A stretch of DNA of 64,000 bases from Pseudomonadota bacterium (lineage in GTDB: Bacteria > Pseudomonadota > Gammaproteobacteria > Xanthomonadales > Xanthomonadaceae). The stretch lies in assembly GCA_963205495.1 (NCBI GenBank), contig CAUJIN010000034.1, positions 1 through 64,000 of the forward strand, read 5' to 3'. The number at the start of each line of letters is the position of its first letter. Within the stretch, counting starts at the first letter, position 1. The notes below the pieces were generated by a model. The model was not told the origin of the DNA, did not search any database, and was given only the letters and a program-made list of their open reading frames with translations. Shown piece by piece: positions 48,403-58,099 of the stretch. Both the position numbers and the translations under genes were made by a program.

Positions 48403-49359
48403 TCAGCGAGACGGCCGGGGCGGTGGCGGATGCGAGGGCGGGTGCATTCGCGCGCCGACATGGCGCTGGCCGCGGTCCTCCGCCAGAGCAACCTGGCGCT
48501 GGCGTTCGGCCAGTCGCGCGCGGCGTTCGTCATCGAGAGGATCGTGGCAGCGCGGGCAGCACACGCCTTCCTCGTACAGCGCAGAGGCGCGGTCCTCGGG
48601 CGAGAGCGGGTGGCGACAGCTGCGGCAAAGGGTATGCGATCCCTGCACGAGTCCGTGGCCGACCGAGACGCGCTCGTCGAAAACGAAGCACTCGCCCTGC
48701 CAGCGGCTTTCCTGCGCCGGCACGGTTTCCAGATACTTCAGGATGCCACCCTTGAGGTGAAACACCTCGCCGAAGCCGCGCGAGCGCAGCAGCGCGGTCG
48801 ACTTCTCGCAGCGTATGCCGCCGGTGCAGAACATGGCGACCTTGCGGCCGGCCAGTTCCGGATGCGCGTCGAGCCATGCCGGCAGCTCGCGGAAGCTGCG
48901 CGTGCCCGGATCGATCGCGCCCTCGAAGGTTCCGATCGCGACCTCGTAGTCGTTGCGGGTGTCGATCAGCACCAGGTCCGGATCGGCAAGGAGGGCGTTC
49001 CAGTCGGTCGGCTCGACGTAGGTTCCCGCGTTGGATGCGGGGTCCAGCCCCGGCACGCCGAGCGTCACGATCTCGCGCTTGAGCCGCACCTTCATGCGGT
49101 GGAAGGGCGCGCGATCGGCCGGGGATTCCTTGTGTTCCAGCGCCGCCAGGCGCGGATCGGCGCGCAGCCAGTCGAGCACCGCGCGCACATCCTCCGGCGC
49201 GCCGGCGATGGTGCCGTTGACGCCCTCGGCGGCGAGCAGGATCGTCCCCAGCACCTGCCGACGGGCGCACAGCGCTTCCAGCGCAGGACGCTTGTCGGCG
49301 AAGTCGGGCAGGGTGGCGAAGTGGTAGAACGCCGCGGCGATGATCGTGTTCTTGTGCAT
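48403..49359 (-). CDS. trhO: tRNA uridine(34) hydroxylase TrhO
   Basis: TrhO makes 5-hydroxyuridine at tRNA position 34, the first step to cmo5U or mo5U. The 318-residue protein has an N-terminal acylphosphatase-like domain, a rhodanese domain with catalytic Cys in FCTGGIRCEKS, and a C-terminal Cys-rich zinc-like region (CRSC and CCPRC). The end is a Pro-rich tail. Formerly YceA. It is 56 bases from the TonB receptor start, on the same strand, and could be co-transcribed with it. No functional link is known. Confidence 0.93.
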   Translation of the reverse strand: MHKNTIIAAAFYHFATLPDFADKRPALEALCARRQVLGTILLAAEGVNGTIAGAPEDVRAVLDWLRADPRLAALEHKESPADRAPFHRMKVRLKREIVTLGVPGLDPASNAGTYVEPTDWNALLADPDLVLIDTRNDYEVAIGTFEGAIDPGTRSFRELPAWLDAHPELAGRKVAMFCTGGIRCEKSTALLRSRGFGEVFHLKGGILKYLETVPAQESRWQGECFVFDERVSVGHGLVQGSHTLCRSCRHPLSPEDRASALYEEGVCCPRCHDPLDDERRARLAERQRQVALAEDRGQRHVGARMHPPSHPPPPRPSR

Positions 49360-49442
49360 TGCATCATTCTAGCCGGAAGCCGCCGCGATCTTGCAGCCCG
49401 ACGCATCCGCAACAAGGATTGCGCCGGGGCTGTTTTCCGTCG

Positions 49443-49835
49443 TCAGCCGCCGGCCTTCAGCGCCGCCTGCGCCATCAGCGCCAGCACGCAGCCGATGCCG
49501 CCGAACCAGACGAGGCTGCGCATCACCGGAATCGAGGCCAGGTAGAACACGCCGTGCAGCACGCGGCAGGCGATGAAGGCCAGAGCGAGCCGGGTGATCA
49601 GGGCGTGGTCCACGCCGGCGAACTGGGCCATCAGCACCGCCGCGGCGAACGGAGCGAAGGCCTCGAACGCATTGAGATGCGCGGCGTGGGCGTTGCGCAC
49701 GCGGTAGCTGTCCTGTTTCGCGATCCAGCCGCGCGGATCCTTGTTGTTGTAGCCGGGCGCGCCGGACTTGGCGATGGCGACCCAGACGTAGGGCAGCAGG
49801 GCGGCGATCAGGATGCACCAGTAGGCGGTGGACAC
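49443..49835 (-). CDS. MAPEG family membrane protein
   Basis: A 130-residue four-helix membrane protein of the MAPEG (membrane-associated eicosanoid and glutathione metabolism) superfamily. I choose the GTG at 49835 (VSTAYWCILIAALLPYVW), which follows a GAGGA site; an in-frame upstream ATG adds a short leader. The motif RVRNAHAAHLNAFEAFAPFAAAVL is typical of bacterial members. Bacterial MAPEG proteins have no assigned substrate; glutathione binding is possible. It is 88 bases upstream of trhO in the same direction but separate from yggX. Confidence 0.83.
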   Translation of the reverse strand: MSTAYWCILIAALLPYVWVAIAKSGAPGYNNKDPRGWIAKQDSYRVRNAHAAHLNAFEAFAPFAAAVLMAQFAGVDHALITRLALAFIACRVLHGVFYLASIPVMRSLVWFGGIGCVLALMAQAALKAGG

Positions 49836-49913
49836 GGGGATTTCCTCGGCGGGGCAGGGTCGGCAGTGTGGCATGGGCGCGCGTGCGGAGGGTGCCGCAC
49901 CGCCACAATTCGC

Positions 49914-50186
49914 TCAGCCTTCCGGTGCCACGTAGCCGGAGGGCTTCTGCGCGCCCTCGCCGAACAGGAATTTCTCCATTTCCGCCTGCAGGAAGGCGCG
50001 CGCCTTGGGGTCGCGCGGGGTAAGCCGGTATTCGTTGATGAGCATGGTCTGGTGGGCGAGCCACTCGCCCCAGGCGGGTTTGCCGATGTGGTCGAGGACG
50101 CGTTGGCCCAGAGGGCCGGGCCAGGGGGCGAAGTCGAGGGCTTCGGCTTCCTTCCGGTGCTTGGTGCAGAACACGGTGCGGGTCAT
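49914..50186 (-). CDS. yggX: Fe(2+)-trafficking protein YggX
   Basis: YggX is a small protein that protects Fe-S clusters against oxidants and supports MutY. The 90-residue product starts [19 protein letters not shown] with the conserved Cys7, continues [12 protein letters not shown] and ends in a C-terminal [10 protein letters not shown]. It overlaps mutY by four bases (ATGA); mutY-yggX is the conserved order in gammaproteobacteria. Confidence 0.96.
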   Translation of the reverse strand: MTRTVFCTKHRKEAEALDFAPWPGPLGQRVLDHIGKPAWGEWLAHQTMLINEYRLTPRDPKARAFLQAEMEKFLFGEGAQKPSGYVAPEG

Positions 50187-51259
50187 GGGAATTCCTTTGC
50201 AGACAAGGGAGATTCAGCGCGGAGGCTGGAGAGAAGAAGTTTGCGCACCGGCGCAGGCAGGCCGATGCCGGGCCACTCGCCAGGCGCGGCCCAGCGCAGC
50301 TCGGGGCCGGATTCGGCCACGCGCGGGCGCGGCGCCACGCCGTCGCGGCGCTGCGGCTGGATGGCGAGGCGGTAGTGGCTGAAGACGTGCTCGAAGGCCG
50401 GCAGTGCCCGCGCGGCGTTCGGCGCGTGCAGGTGCTGCCGGATGAAGACGTCGAGCATCGCGGCATCGGGCGCTTCGGGCAGGCTCCACAGCCCGTTCCA
50501 GACGCCCGGCGCTTCGCGCTTCTGCAGCAGCACGCGGCCTTCCCCGTCGAAGGCCACGAGCATGACGCAGGCGCGGCGCGGAAGGGGTTTGCCGGGCCGG
50601 GATGCGGGCAGTTCGGCGGTGCGGAGCGAGCGGAGCGCGACGCAGTCGGCGCGCAGCGGGCAGCGCGCGCAGTCCGGGTCGGCGCGGGTGCAGACGGTGG
50701 CGCCGAGGTCCATCAATCCCTGCGCGTAGTCGGGCAGGTGCTCGTCCGGAAGCAGTGACTGCGCGAGCTGCCACAGCTCGCGTTCGATCGCCGCAGCGCC
50801 TGGCCAGCCTTCGATGCCGCGCCAGCGTGCGAGCACGCGCCGGACGTTGCCGTCGAGGATGGGGAACTTCAGGCCGTGGGCCTGCGAGAGGATCGCGCCG
50901 GCGGTGGAGCGGCCGATGCCGGGCAGGGCCAGGAGCGCGTCGAAGTCGTCCGGAAGCTCGCCGCCGTGGTGCGCCACGCACTGTTTTGCCGCGGCGTGCA
51001 GGTGGCGGGCGCGGGCGTAGTAGCCCAGGCCCGACCACAGCGCCATCACCTCCTCGGAGCCGGCGCGCGCGAGCGCGGGAAGGTCGGGCAGGGCGGCGAC
51101 GAATCGCGCGAAGTACGGGATGACCGTCTGCACCCGGGTCTGCTGCAGCATGATTTCCGACAGCCACACCCGATAGGCGCTGCGTGGATGCTGCCAGGGC
51201 AGGTCGTGGCGCCCTTCGCGGGCAAACCAGTCGAGCAGTCGCACGGAAAACGACTGCAT
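50183..51259 (-). CDS. mutY: A/G-specific adenine glycosylase MutY
   Basis: MutY removes adenine mispaired with 8-oxoguanine. The 358-residue protein has the catalytic Glu in [14 protein letters not shown], a helix-hairpin-helix [13 protein letters not shown], the catalytic Asp in ILDGNVRRV, a 4Fe-4S cluster with C-6-C-2-C-5-C spacing, and a C-terminal Nudix-like domain (about 230-345) that reads 8-oxoG. Start ATG at 51259. The AsmA-like gene lies 44 bases upstream. Confidence 0.97.
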   Translation of the reverse strand: MQSFSVRLLDWFAREGRHDLPWQHPRSAYRVWLSEIMLQQTRVQTVIPYFARFVAALPDLPALARAGSEEVMALWSGLGYYARARHLHAAAKQCVAHHGGELPDDFDALLALPGIGRSTAGAILSQAHGLKFPILDGNVRRVLARWRGIEGWPGAAAIERELWQLAQSLLPDEHLPDYAQGLMDLGATVCTRADPDCARCPLRADCVALRSLRTAELPASRPGKPLPRRACVMLVAFDGEGRVLLQKREAPGVWNGLWSLPEAPDAAMLDVFIRQHLHAPNAARALPAFEHVFSHYRLAIQPQRRDGVAPRPRVAESGPELRWAAPGEWPGIGLPAPVRKLLLSSLRAESPLSAKEFP

Positions 51260-51303
51260 TCCGGTCGGGGCGGCAACTACCGCGCGGCCCGCATGCTGCG
51301 CGC

Positions 51304-52413
51304 TCAATGCCCGGTTTCCTCGGGCGCGTCGGGGGCAAGGTGCAGGCGCACACCGCTGGCGCGCAGGCCTTCGTGCTCCATCCGCGGCAGGGTGATTTCG
51401 GCGGTGGCCGGCGGCAGTGGGCTGATCTGTGGTTTGCCGATCCATGCCAGGGTGTCGTGGAGCGTGGCCGTGCCGCGCAGGCCCTCTTCTCCGCGCAGCA
51501 GGGAAAATGCGACAAGGCCGGTCAGCGCACTGTCGCCGGCGTAGGCCAGCGCGATATCCACGGGGGCATCGGGTGGTGCGGGCAGCGGCAGCACGGGCCA
51601 GGATTCGGGCCAGGAAAGCAGGCGGGAAGTGAGGTTGAAATGCAGACTTCCTGCGCGGTTCCAGACGAGCGCGCCCTCGAGGTGCGGGCGCCATTCGGGC
51701 AGGGCGTCGAAGGCCAGGTCCATCGTGATCCGGTCTAGCTGCAACGATGTACCGTCGGTGCGGGGAATGGCCAGGAGCTGTGCGGCGAGGTGCGGGGGCG
51801 GCTTCGGAGCGGTGGCGCCGGACACCAGTCGGGCCGATACCGCAAGCCGGGCCGGCTGTCCTTCGCGCAGCGCCGGCAGGGTGAGGTCGAAGTCCTCCAG
51901 CGTCCAGTCCTTGTCCTGGATGCGCCCGTCGCGCACTTCCAGCGGCGCGTCGAGCGCGGGAATGCGCAGCGGCGCGGGCGGGCCCATGTCGTCGCTCTGG
52001 TCGAGGAAGGACTGCAGCGCGGCGAGGTCCAGGCGCGGTGAAATCACCCGCAGGCCGAGCAGGCGGAGGTCCTGCCGCCCCAGCATCGACCAGGGCAGGG
52101 CGGCTTCGACCCGCGCGGCGCGCAGCAGCGGCCTTGCCGCTCCGGGCTCGCGCGCGACAAGGCCGGTGAGCTGGATGTGAAGGTCGGGCCACAGGCCCAC
52201 GTCGGCGGGGCGCTCCAGCGTCAGTTCCAACCCGGTGGACATCTGCGTCTGGTGCAGCAGGAAGGCGCTGATGCGGTCAGGATGCAGCAGTGCGCGCAGG
52301 CCCAGGGCCGCAGCGATCACCAGCCCCGGCAGGAGCAGGATCAGCAGCCAGCGGTGGCCCGACCGTTTCGGGGCCGGGTCAGCGCGTGGCGAGCGATTCG
52401 GGAAGGAGGGCAT
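51304..52413 (-). CDS. AsmA family protein
   Basis: A 369-residue protein with a short cytoplasmic tail, one membrane helix (about 22-41) and a large periplasmic beta-rich region. AsmA-like proteins span the envelope and take part in phospholipid traffic to the outer membrane, where larger relatives form lipid bridges. This member is short (E. coli AsmA is about 617 residues). The start motif HRWLLILLLPGLVIAAALG is typical. It overlaps ftsY at its start by 35 bases, so translation is coupled. Confidence 0.8.
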   Translation of the reverse strand: MPSFPNRSPRADPAPKRSGHRWLLILLLPGLVIAAALGLRALLHPDRISAFLLHQTQMSTGLELTLERPADVGLWPDLHIQLTGLVAREPGAARPLLRAARVEAALPWSMLGRQDLRLLGLRVISPRLDLAALQSFLDQSDDMGPPAPLRIPALDAPLEVRDGRIQDKDWTLEDFDLTLPALREGQPARLAVSARLVSGATAPKPPPHLAAQLLAIPRTDGTSLQLDRITMDLAFDALPEWRPHLEGALVWNRAGSLHFNLTSRLLSWPESWPVLPLPAPPDAPVDIALAYAGDSALTGLVAFSLLRGEEGLRGTATLHDTLAWIGKPQISPLPPATAEITLPRMEHEGLRASGVRLHLAPDAPEETGH

Positions 52414-53464
52414 CGACGAAGGCGTAGGGGTCGAAGGCGCGCAGGTCGTGCACGCCTTCGCCCAGTCCGACGAAGCGGATCGGCAGGCCGAACTCTCGCG
52501 CCAGCGCGAAGATCACCCCGCCCTTGGCGCTGCCGTCGAGCTTGGTGACGATCAGGCCGCTGACGCCGGCGGCCTTCTGGAACTGGCGCACCTGGTTGAT
52601 GGCGTTCTGGCCGGTGGTGCCATCGATCACCTGCAGCACCTCGTGCGGCGCGGTGGGGTCGAGTTTGGCCAGCACGCGGCGCACCTTGCCCAGCTCGTCC
52701 ATCAGGCCCTGCTGGGTGTGCAGGCGCCCGGCGGTGTCGGCGATGAGAAGGTCGGTACCTCGCGCGCGTGCCGTCTGCAGGGCGTCGAAGACCACCGAGG
52801 CGGGATCGGCGCCGCTGGACTGGGCCACGACGTGTACCCCGTTGCGCTCGCCCCAGGTCCGCAACTGCTCCACGGCGGCGGCGCGGAAGGTGTCGCCGGC
52901 GGCCAGCATCACCTGCTTGCGCTCATCGAGATAGCGCCGCGCCAGCTTGCCGATGGTGGTGGTCTTGCCGACGCCGTTCACCCCTACGGTGAGGATCACG
53001 AAGGGTTTGGCGCCGGTGTAGATGTTGATCGGTTCGGACACCGGCACCAGCAGGGCGATCAGCTCGCCGCGCAGCGCGTTGAGCAGACCGCGCGCGTCGG
53101 AGAACTCGCCCCGGTCCATGCGCTGGCGCAGGTCTTCGACGATGATCGTGGTGGCCGAAACGCCGACGTCGGCGGTCAGGAGGCAGGTTTCGATTTCTTC
53201 GAGAAAATCTTCGTCCAGCTGGACGGTGCGCGAGAACAGCGAGGAAAAGCCCTTGGCGAAGCCGCTGTTGCGCAGGCGTTCGCGCCAGCTGGCCTGTGCG
53301 GGTTCGGGTGATGGCTCGGGTGGGGGAGCCGAGCCCGCGGCCTCATTCAGTACCGCAATCGGGGTGTGGATGGCGGCATCGGCGGTGCTTTCAGGCGCGG
53401 TCTCGACCGGCGCGGGCGCAGTGCCAGCGGGTTCGGTGGTTTTTTTTCGGAAGAACTTGAACAT
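52379..53464 (-). CDS. ftsY: Signal recognition particle receptor FtsY
   Basis: FtsY docks the SRP-ribosome complex at the membrane. The 361-residue protein has a Pro/Glu/Ala-rich N-terminal A domain (about 1-60) and an NG GTPase domain: GVNGVGKTTTIGKLA, GDTFRAAAVEQL, DTAGR, TKLDGSAKGG. The ATG at 53464 (MFKFFRKKTTE) is used; one at 53497 would add 11 residues. The basic N-terminus suits membrane binding. Codons 7-9 contain a run of eight A residues. rsmD is divergent, with a 90-base gap, as in E. coli. Confidence 0.97.
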   Translation of the reverse strand: MFKFFRKKTTEPAGTAPAPVETAPESTADAAIHTPIAVLNEAAGSAPPPEPSPEPAQASWRERLRNSGFAKGFSSLFSRTVQLDEDFLEEIETCLLTADVGVSATTIIVEDLRQRMDRGEFSDARGLLNALRGELIALLVPVSEPINIYTGAKPFVILTVGVNGVGKTTTIGKLARRYLDERKQVMLAAGDTFRAAAVEQLRTWGERNGVHVVAQSSGADPASVVFDALQTARARGTDLLIADTAGRLHTQQGLMDELGKVRRVLAKLDPTAPHEVLQVIDGTTGQNAINQVRQFQKAAGVSGLIVTKLDGSAKGGVIFALAREFGLPIRFVGLGEGVHDLRAFDPYAFVDALLPESLATR

Positions 53465-53502
53465 CCGGAGGAAGATGTGTCGGAAAATGACGCCCATGGT
53501 AG

Positions 53503-54705
<1,203 letters not shown>

Positions 54706-54767
54706 GTGTGCGCAGGCCGAGGCAGGCGCAGGGGAATCAGAAGAGATCAAGACCTGAGGTGAACGAC

Positions 54768-55274
54768 ATGACAAACAAGATTGCTTTCATCGCGCTCGTT
54801 GCCGGCGCACTGTTCCTGGCCGGCTGCAACCAGAAGGGCAAGGAGGAAGCGGCCCAGACGCAGCAGGCCGCTGCCCCCGTCCAGCTTGCGGTCCCGCAGG
54901 CCGGCGACACTCAGGGCTGGAAGCTGTATCTGGTGAGCGTGGCCAAGCAGCACATGGACGGCATCCGCAGCAGCCCGTTCATGTACTACCTGCCGGCCGA
55001 GGATGCGGCGGATTTCGCGGAACAGTACACGCGCCAGACCGACAACGTCGCCGGCGCGGTGATGCGCGGCGTGCTGCCCGGCAACATGCTGGCCTTCGGC
55101 TCGCCGGCCTCCGGCAAGATGGCCGATCTGATCGTGTCCGCCTTCACCGGCGTTCAGGCCGGTTCGATGAAGGACGTGCGCGTGCTCTTCATCGGCAACA
55201 GCCAGGACATCGAGCGCGTCAAGGCCGCGGTCGAGCCGAGCGGCGCGAACGTGGTGTTCCACGAGGTCAAGTGA
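54768..55274 (+). CDS. Lipoprotein of unknown function
   Basis: A 168-residue lipoprotein: signal peptide MTNKIAFIALVAGALF, lipobox LAGC (Cys20), a Gln/Ala-rich linker and a globular domain (GWKLYLVSVAKQHMDGIRSS to VVFHEVK). I do not recognise a domain. Upstream, the frame is open, but the ATG at 54768 gives the proper lipid signal. It is on the same strand as coaD, 62 bases later. A strong hairpin follows the stop. Function unknown; likely outer membrane. Confidence 0.8.
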   Translation: MTNKIAFIALVAGALFLAGCNQKGKEEAAQTQQAAAPVQLAVPQAGDTQGWKLYLVSVAKQHMDGIRSSPFMYYLPAEDAADFAEQYTRQTDNVAGAVMRGVLPGNMLAFGSPASGKMADLIVSAFTGVQAGSMKDVRVLFIGNSQDIERVKAAVEPSGANVVFHEVK

Positions 55275-55282
55275 CCTGATGC

Positions 55283-55308
55283 GGCTGCGCCGCCGCGGCG
55301 GCGCAGCC
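55283..55308 (+). terminator. 12-bp hairpin after the lipoprotein gene
   Basis: GGCTGCGCCGCC (55283-55294) and GGCGGCGCAGCC (55297-55308) pair perfectly with a two-base centre nine bases after the stop codon. There is no T run behind it, so termination would be weak or rho-dependent. It may protect the mRNA 3' end. Confidence 0.4.
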
Positions 55309-55453
55309 CATTCCGGCGCGGCAAATCGCACGCCGATTTCCGCTTGCCGGTGCGCGGCCCAGGTGCCGGCCTGCGATCCGCGCCCATCCGATTTTTCCGC
55401 CCGCGCCTTCGCCGTTTCGCAGGCGCGCCGCGTGCAACTGGAGTTCCGAGATC

Positions 55454-57172
55454 ATGCCTTTCCGCCCGGCCGTGCTTGGCCTGTTCCTCCTGTTCCTTTC
55501 CGCTTCGGCCACGCTGCAAGCGCGCCAGATGCAGGCGCAGACGCTGCCCCGGCAGGCCGCCATCGCCAGCGCCAACGCCTATGCCACCGATGCGGGGCTG
55601 GAAGTGCTTTCCAGGGGCGGCAACGCCTTTGATGCCGCGGTCGCGGTAAGCGCCACGCTGGGGCTGGTCGAGCCGGAGAGTTCCGGGCTGGGCGGTGGCG
55701 GCCTGATGCTGCTGCACCTGGCCGATGGCGATCGCGAGGTGTTCATCGACGCACGCGAGCGCGCGCCGCTGGCGGCCACGCGCGACATGTACCTGGACGA
55801 AAACGGCCAGGTTCGTCCGAAAAGTTCGGTCGACGGCCCGCTGGCGGCCGCCATTCCGGGCCTGCCGGAGGGGCTGGCACACCTGTCTGGACGCTATGGC
55901 AAGGTGCCGCTTTCCGTCTCGCTGGAACCGGCCATCCGCCTCGCGCGCGAGGGCTGGGTGATGAACGCCAAGACCGCCCAGGTGCTGCCGTGGCGCAGCG
56001 AGGTGCTGTTTCGTTCGCCCGGCGCGCGGGCGCTGTTTTCGCGCAACGGCAAACCGGTCGAAGCCGGGCAGGTGCTGAAAAATCCCGATTACGCGCGCAC
56101 CCTGGAGCGGCTAGCGCGCGAGGGACGCGATGGTTTCTATGCCGGACGCATGGCGCGGCGCCTCGTGGACGGCGTGCGCAGGGCGGGCGGCATCTGGACG
56201 CTGGAAGACCTGGCACAGTATCGGGTGATCGAACGCGAACCGCTGCGTTTCACCCACCGCGGTTTCCGCCTCGTCACCGCGCCGCCGCCCTCGTCCGGCG
56301 GCGTGGCGCTGGCCGAGATGCTGAACATCCTTTCCGGCTACGACTATCCGACCCTGAGGCCGGCTGTGCGCATCCATCTGGTGGTCGAAGCCATGCGCCG
56401 CGCCTACCGCGATCGCGCCCAGTTTCTCGGCGATCCGGACTTCGTCGATGTGCCGCTGGCGCGCATGATGAGCCCGGACTTCGCCGCGGGCCTGCGCGCT
56501 TCGATCCATCCGCACCGGGCAACGCCCAGCCGCCTGCTGCCGCCGGTGGGGCCGGCGCAGGAGCGCCCGGACACGACACACTTTTCCATCGTGGATACCG
56601 AGGGAAACCTCATCGCGGTGACCCAGACGGTCAATCTCACCTTCGGCAATGCCTTCGTAGTGCCGGGCACGGGCTTCGTGCTCAACAACGAGATGGACGA
56701 CTTCTCCGCTGCGCCGGGCGTGCCCAACGCCTTCGGCCTGATTGGCGACAAGGCCAACGAAATCGCGCCGGGCAAGCGCCCGCTGTCCTCGATGACGCCG
56801 ACCTTCCTCAGCGACGGCGAGCGCACCGCCGCCATCGGCACGCCCGGCGGCAGCCGCATCATCACCATGGTGCTGCTGGGCCTGATGGATCTGATGGACG
56901 GCGGCAGCGCACAGGCCGCGGCGGACCGGCCGCGTTACCACCATCAGTACCTGCCCGACGAGATCCAGATCGAACCGGGTGCGCTTGCGGGCGATGTGGT
57001 GGCCGAACTGGAATCCATGGGTCATGCGGTCAAGGAATCCGATTCCACCTGGGGCAACATGCAGGTGGTGCTGTGGAACCGGCGCAGCGGCGAGGTCGAG
57101 GCTGGCAGCGACGGGCGCTGGAAGTCGGTCGGCAAGGGCGCGGTCGGCGCGCCGGCCGCGATCTACCGCTGA
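55454..57172 (+). CDS. ggt: Gamma-glutamyltransferase
   Basis: GGT cleaves and transfers the gamma-glutamyl group of glutathione in the periplasm. The 572-residue protein has a signal peptide (about 1-22), a large subunit, and the autocatalytic cleavage site RPDTTHFSIVD, where Thr374 becomes the N-terminal nucleophile of the small subunit. The small-subunit block GNAFVVPGTGFVLNNEMDDFS and the Gly-rich GTPGGSRIITMVLLG are present. It is followed after nine bases by a TMEM43-like gene, so co-transcription is likely. Confidence 0.95.
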   Translation: MPFRPAVLGLFLLFLSASATLQARQMQAQTLPRQAAIASANAYATDAGLEVLSRGGNAFDAAVAVSATLGLVEPESSGLGGGGLMLLHLADGDREVFIDARERAPLAATRDMYLDENGQVRPKSSVDGPLAAAIPGLPEGLAHLSGRYGKVPLSVSLEPAIRLAREGWVMNAKTAQVLPWRSEVLFRSPGARALFSRNGKPVEAGQVLKNPDYARTLERLAREGRDGFYAGRMARRLVDGVRRAGGIWTLEDLAQYRVIEREPLRFTHRGFRLVTAPPPSSGGVALAEMLNILSGYDYPTLRPAVRIHLVVEAMRRAYRDRAQFLGDPDFVDVPLARMMSPDFAAGLRASIHPHRATPSRLLPPVGPAQERPDTTHFSIVDTEGNLIAVTQTVNLTFGNAFVVPGTGFVLNNEMDDFSAAPGVPNAFGLIGDKANEIAPGKRPLSSMTPTFLSDGERTAAIGTPGGSRIITMVLLGLMDLMDGGSAQAAADRPRYHHQYLPDEIQIEPGALAGDVVAELESMGHAVKESDSTWGNMQVVLWNRRSGEVEAGSDGRWKSVGKGAVGAPAAIYR

Positions 57173-57181
57173 GGTATCGGC

Positions 57182-58075
57182 ATGACTGCGCGTCCTCGTG
57201 AAACGGGCCGCGCGCGACGCGCGGACGTGCTGATGTTCGCGCTGGGCGCGATGCTGCTCGCGGTGGCGTTCGTCTGGATGGTTGCGCTGCTGCGCCAGGC
57301 GCCTCTGCCAGAGACCGTGCCGGATGACCCGACTCCCGCGATTGCGCCGCCTCCGTCTGCGCAGGTGCAGCGGCTGCACGACGAGGCTTTCGGCGTGGCG
57401 CTGGACGGACTGGCGATGCGCCGCGTGGTGCAGATGCTGCAGTGGCGGGAAACCGACAGCCCGCTCGAACCGGGCAGCGAGGTGGTCTCCGAAGCCGAAG
57501 GCTACCAGCAGGTGTGGAGCGAGCGGATCATCGACTCGAGCCGATTCCGCCATCCGGAAGGCCACGCCAATCCGCCCGCGCCGCCTTATCGCAGCCAGAG
57601 CTTCACGAGCATGCAGGAAGGCGCAGACGACGCGTTCGCGGAAGGTGATTGGCGCATCGTCCCACCCGCACGGTTGAATCTGCCGGAGAATCTCGCCGCG
57701 GTGTTCCGCGCCGAAGGCGGCTGGTGGATCAGCACGCCGGAAGGCACCCTTCCCGCGGTCGGCGATCTGCGCGTGCGCTTCGAAGTCCTGCTGCCGTCGC
57801 CGGAAACCGCAATCTCCCCGCCGGACGCAGGAAAGACCAGCGGCGAACCTGCGGGGACGGCGCCCGATGCCGTGGCCCAAGCGCTGCGCTGGATGGGCCG
57901 CAGTGCGGCGCTGCTGCTCGCGGTGCTGGGGGCGGGTCTGGCGCTGCGCGCGGGCGCTGCGTTCGCGCGGCCCGGCTCGGTGCTGGCGCGGCTCAATGGC
58001 GCGATGCTGTTGGCGGCATCGGCCTGGGTCGGCGTGATCGCGATCGTTCTGGCGGGCCTGGCGGCGCGGCTGTAG
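57182..58075 (+). CDS. TMEM43 family membrane protein
   Basis: A 297-residue membrane protein. An N-terminal helix (about 14-36) is followed by a soluble domain with the TMEM43 signature QMLQWRETDS, YQQVWSERIIDSSRF and GHANPPAPPYRSQSF, and a C-terminal pair of hydrophobic segments (about 235-255 and 270-292). TMEM43 (LUMA) is known in eukaryotes as an inner nuclear membrane and ER protein; bacterial members have no assigned function. It is 9 bases after ggt. Compared with eukaryotic forms it is shorter. Confidence 0.85.
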   Translation: MTARPRETGRARRADVLMFALGAMLLAVAFVWMVALLRQAPLPETVPDDPTPAIAPPPSAQVQRLHDEAFGVALDGLAMRRVVQMLQWRETDSPLEPGSEVVSEAEGYQQVWSERIIDSSRFRHPEGHANPPAPPYRSQSFTSMQEGADDAFAEGDWRIVPPARLNLPENLAAVFRAEGGWWISTPEGTLPAVGDLRVRFEVLLPSPETAISPPDAGKTSGEPAGTAPDAVAQALRWMGRSAALLLAVLGAGLALRAGAAFARPGSVLARLNGAMLLAASAWVGVIAIVLAGLAARL

Positions 58076-58099
58076 CCGCCATCCGGGCCGATCGCCTGT

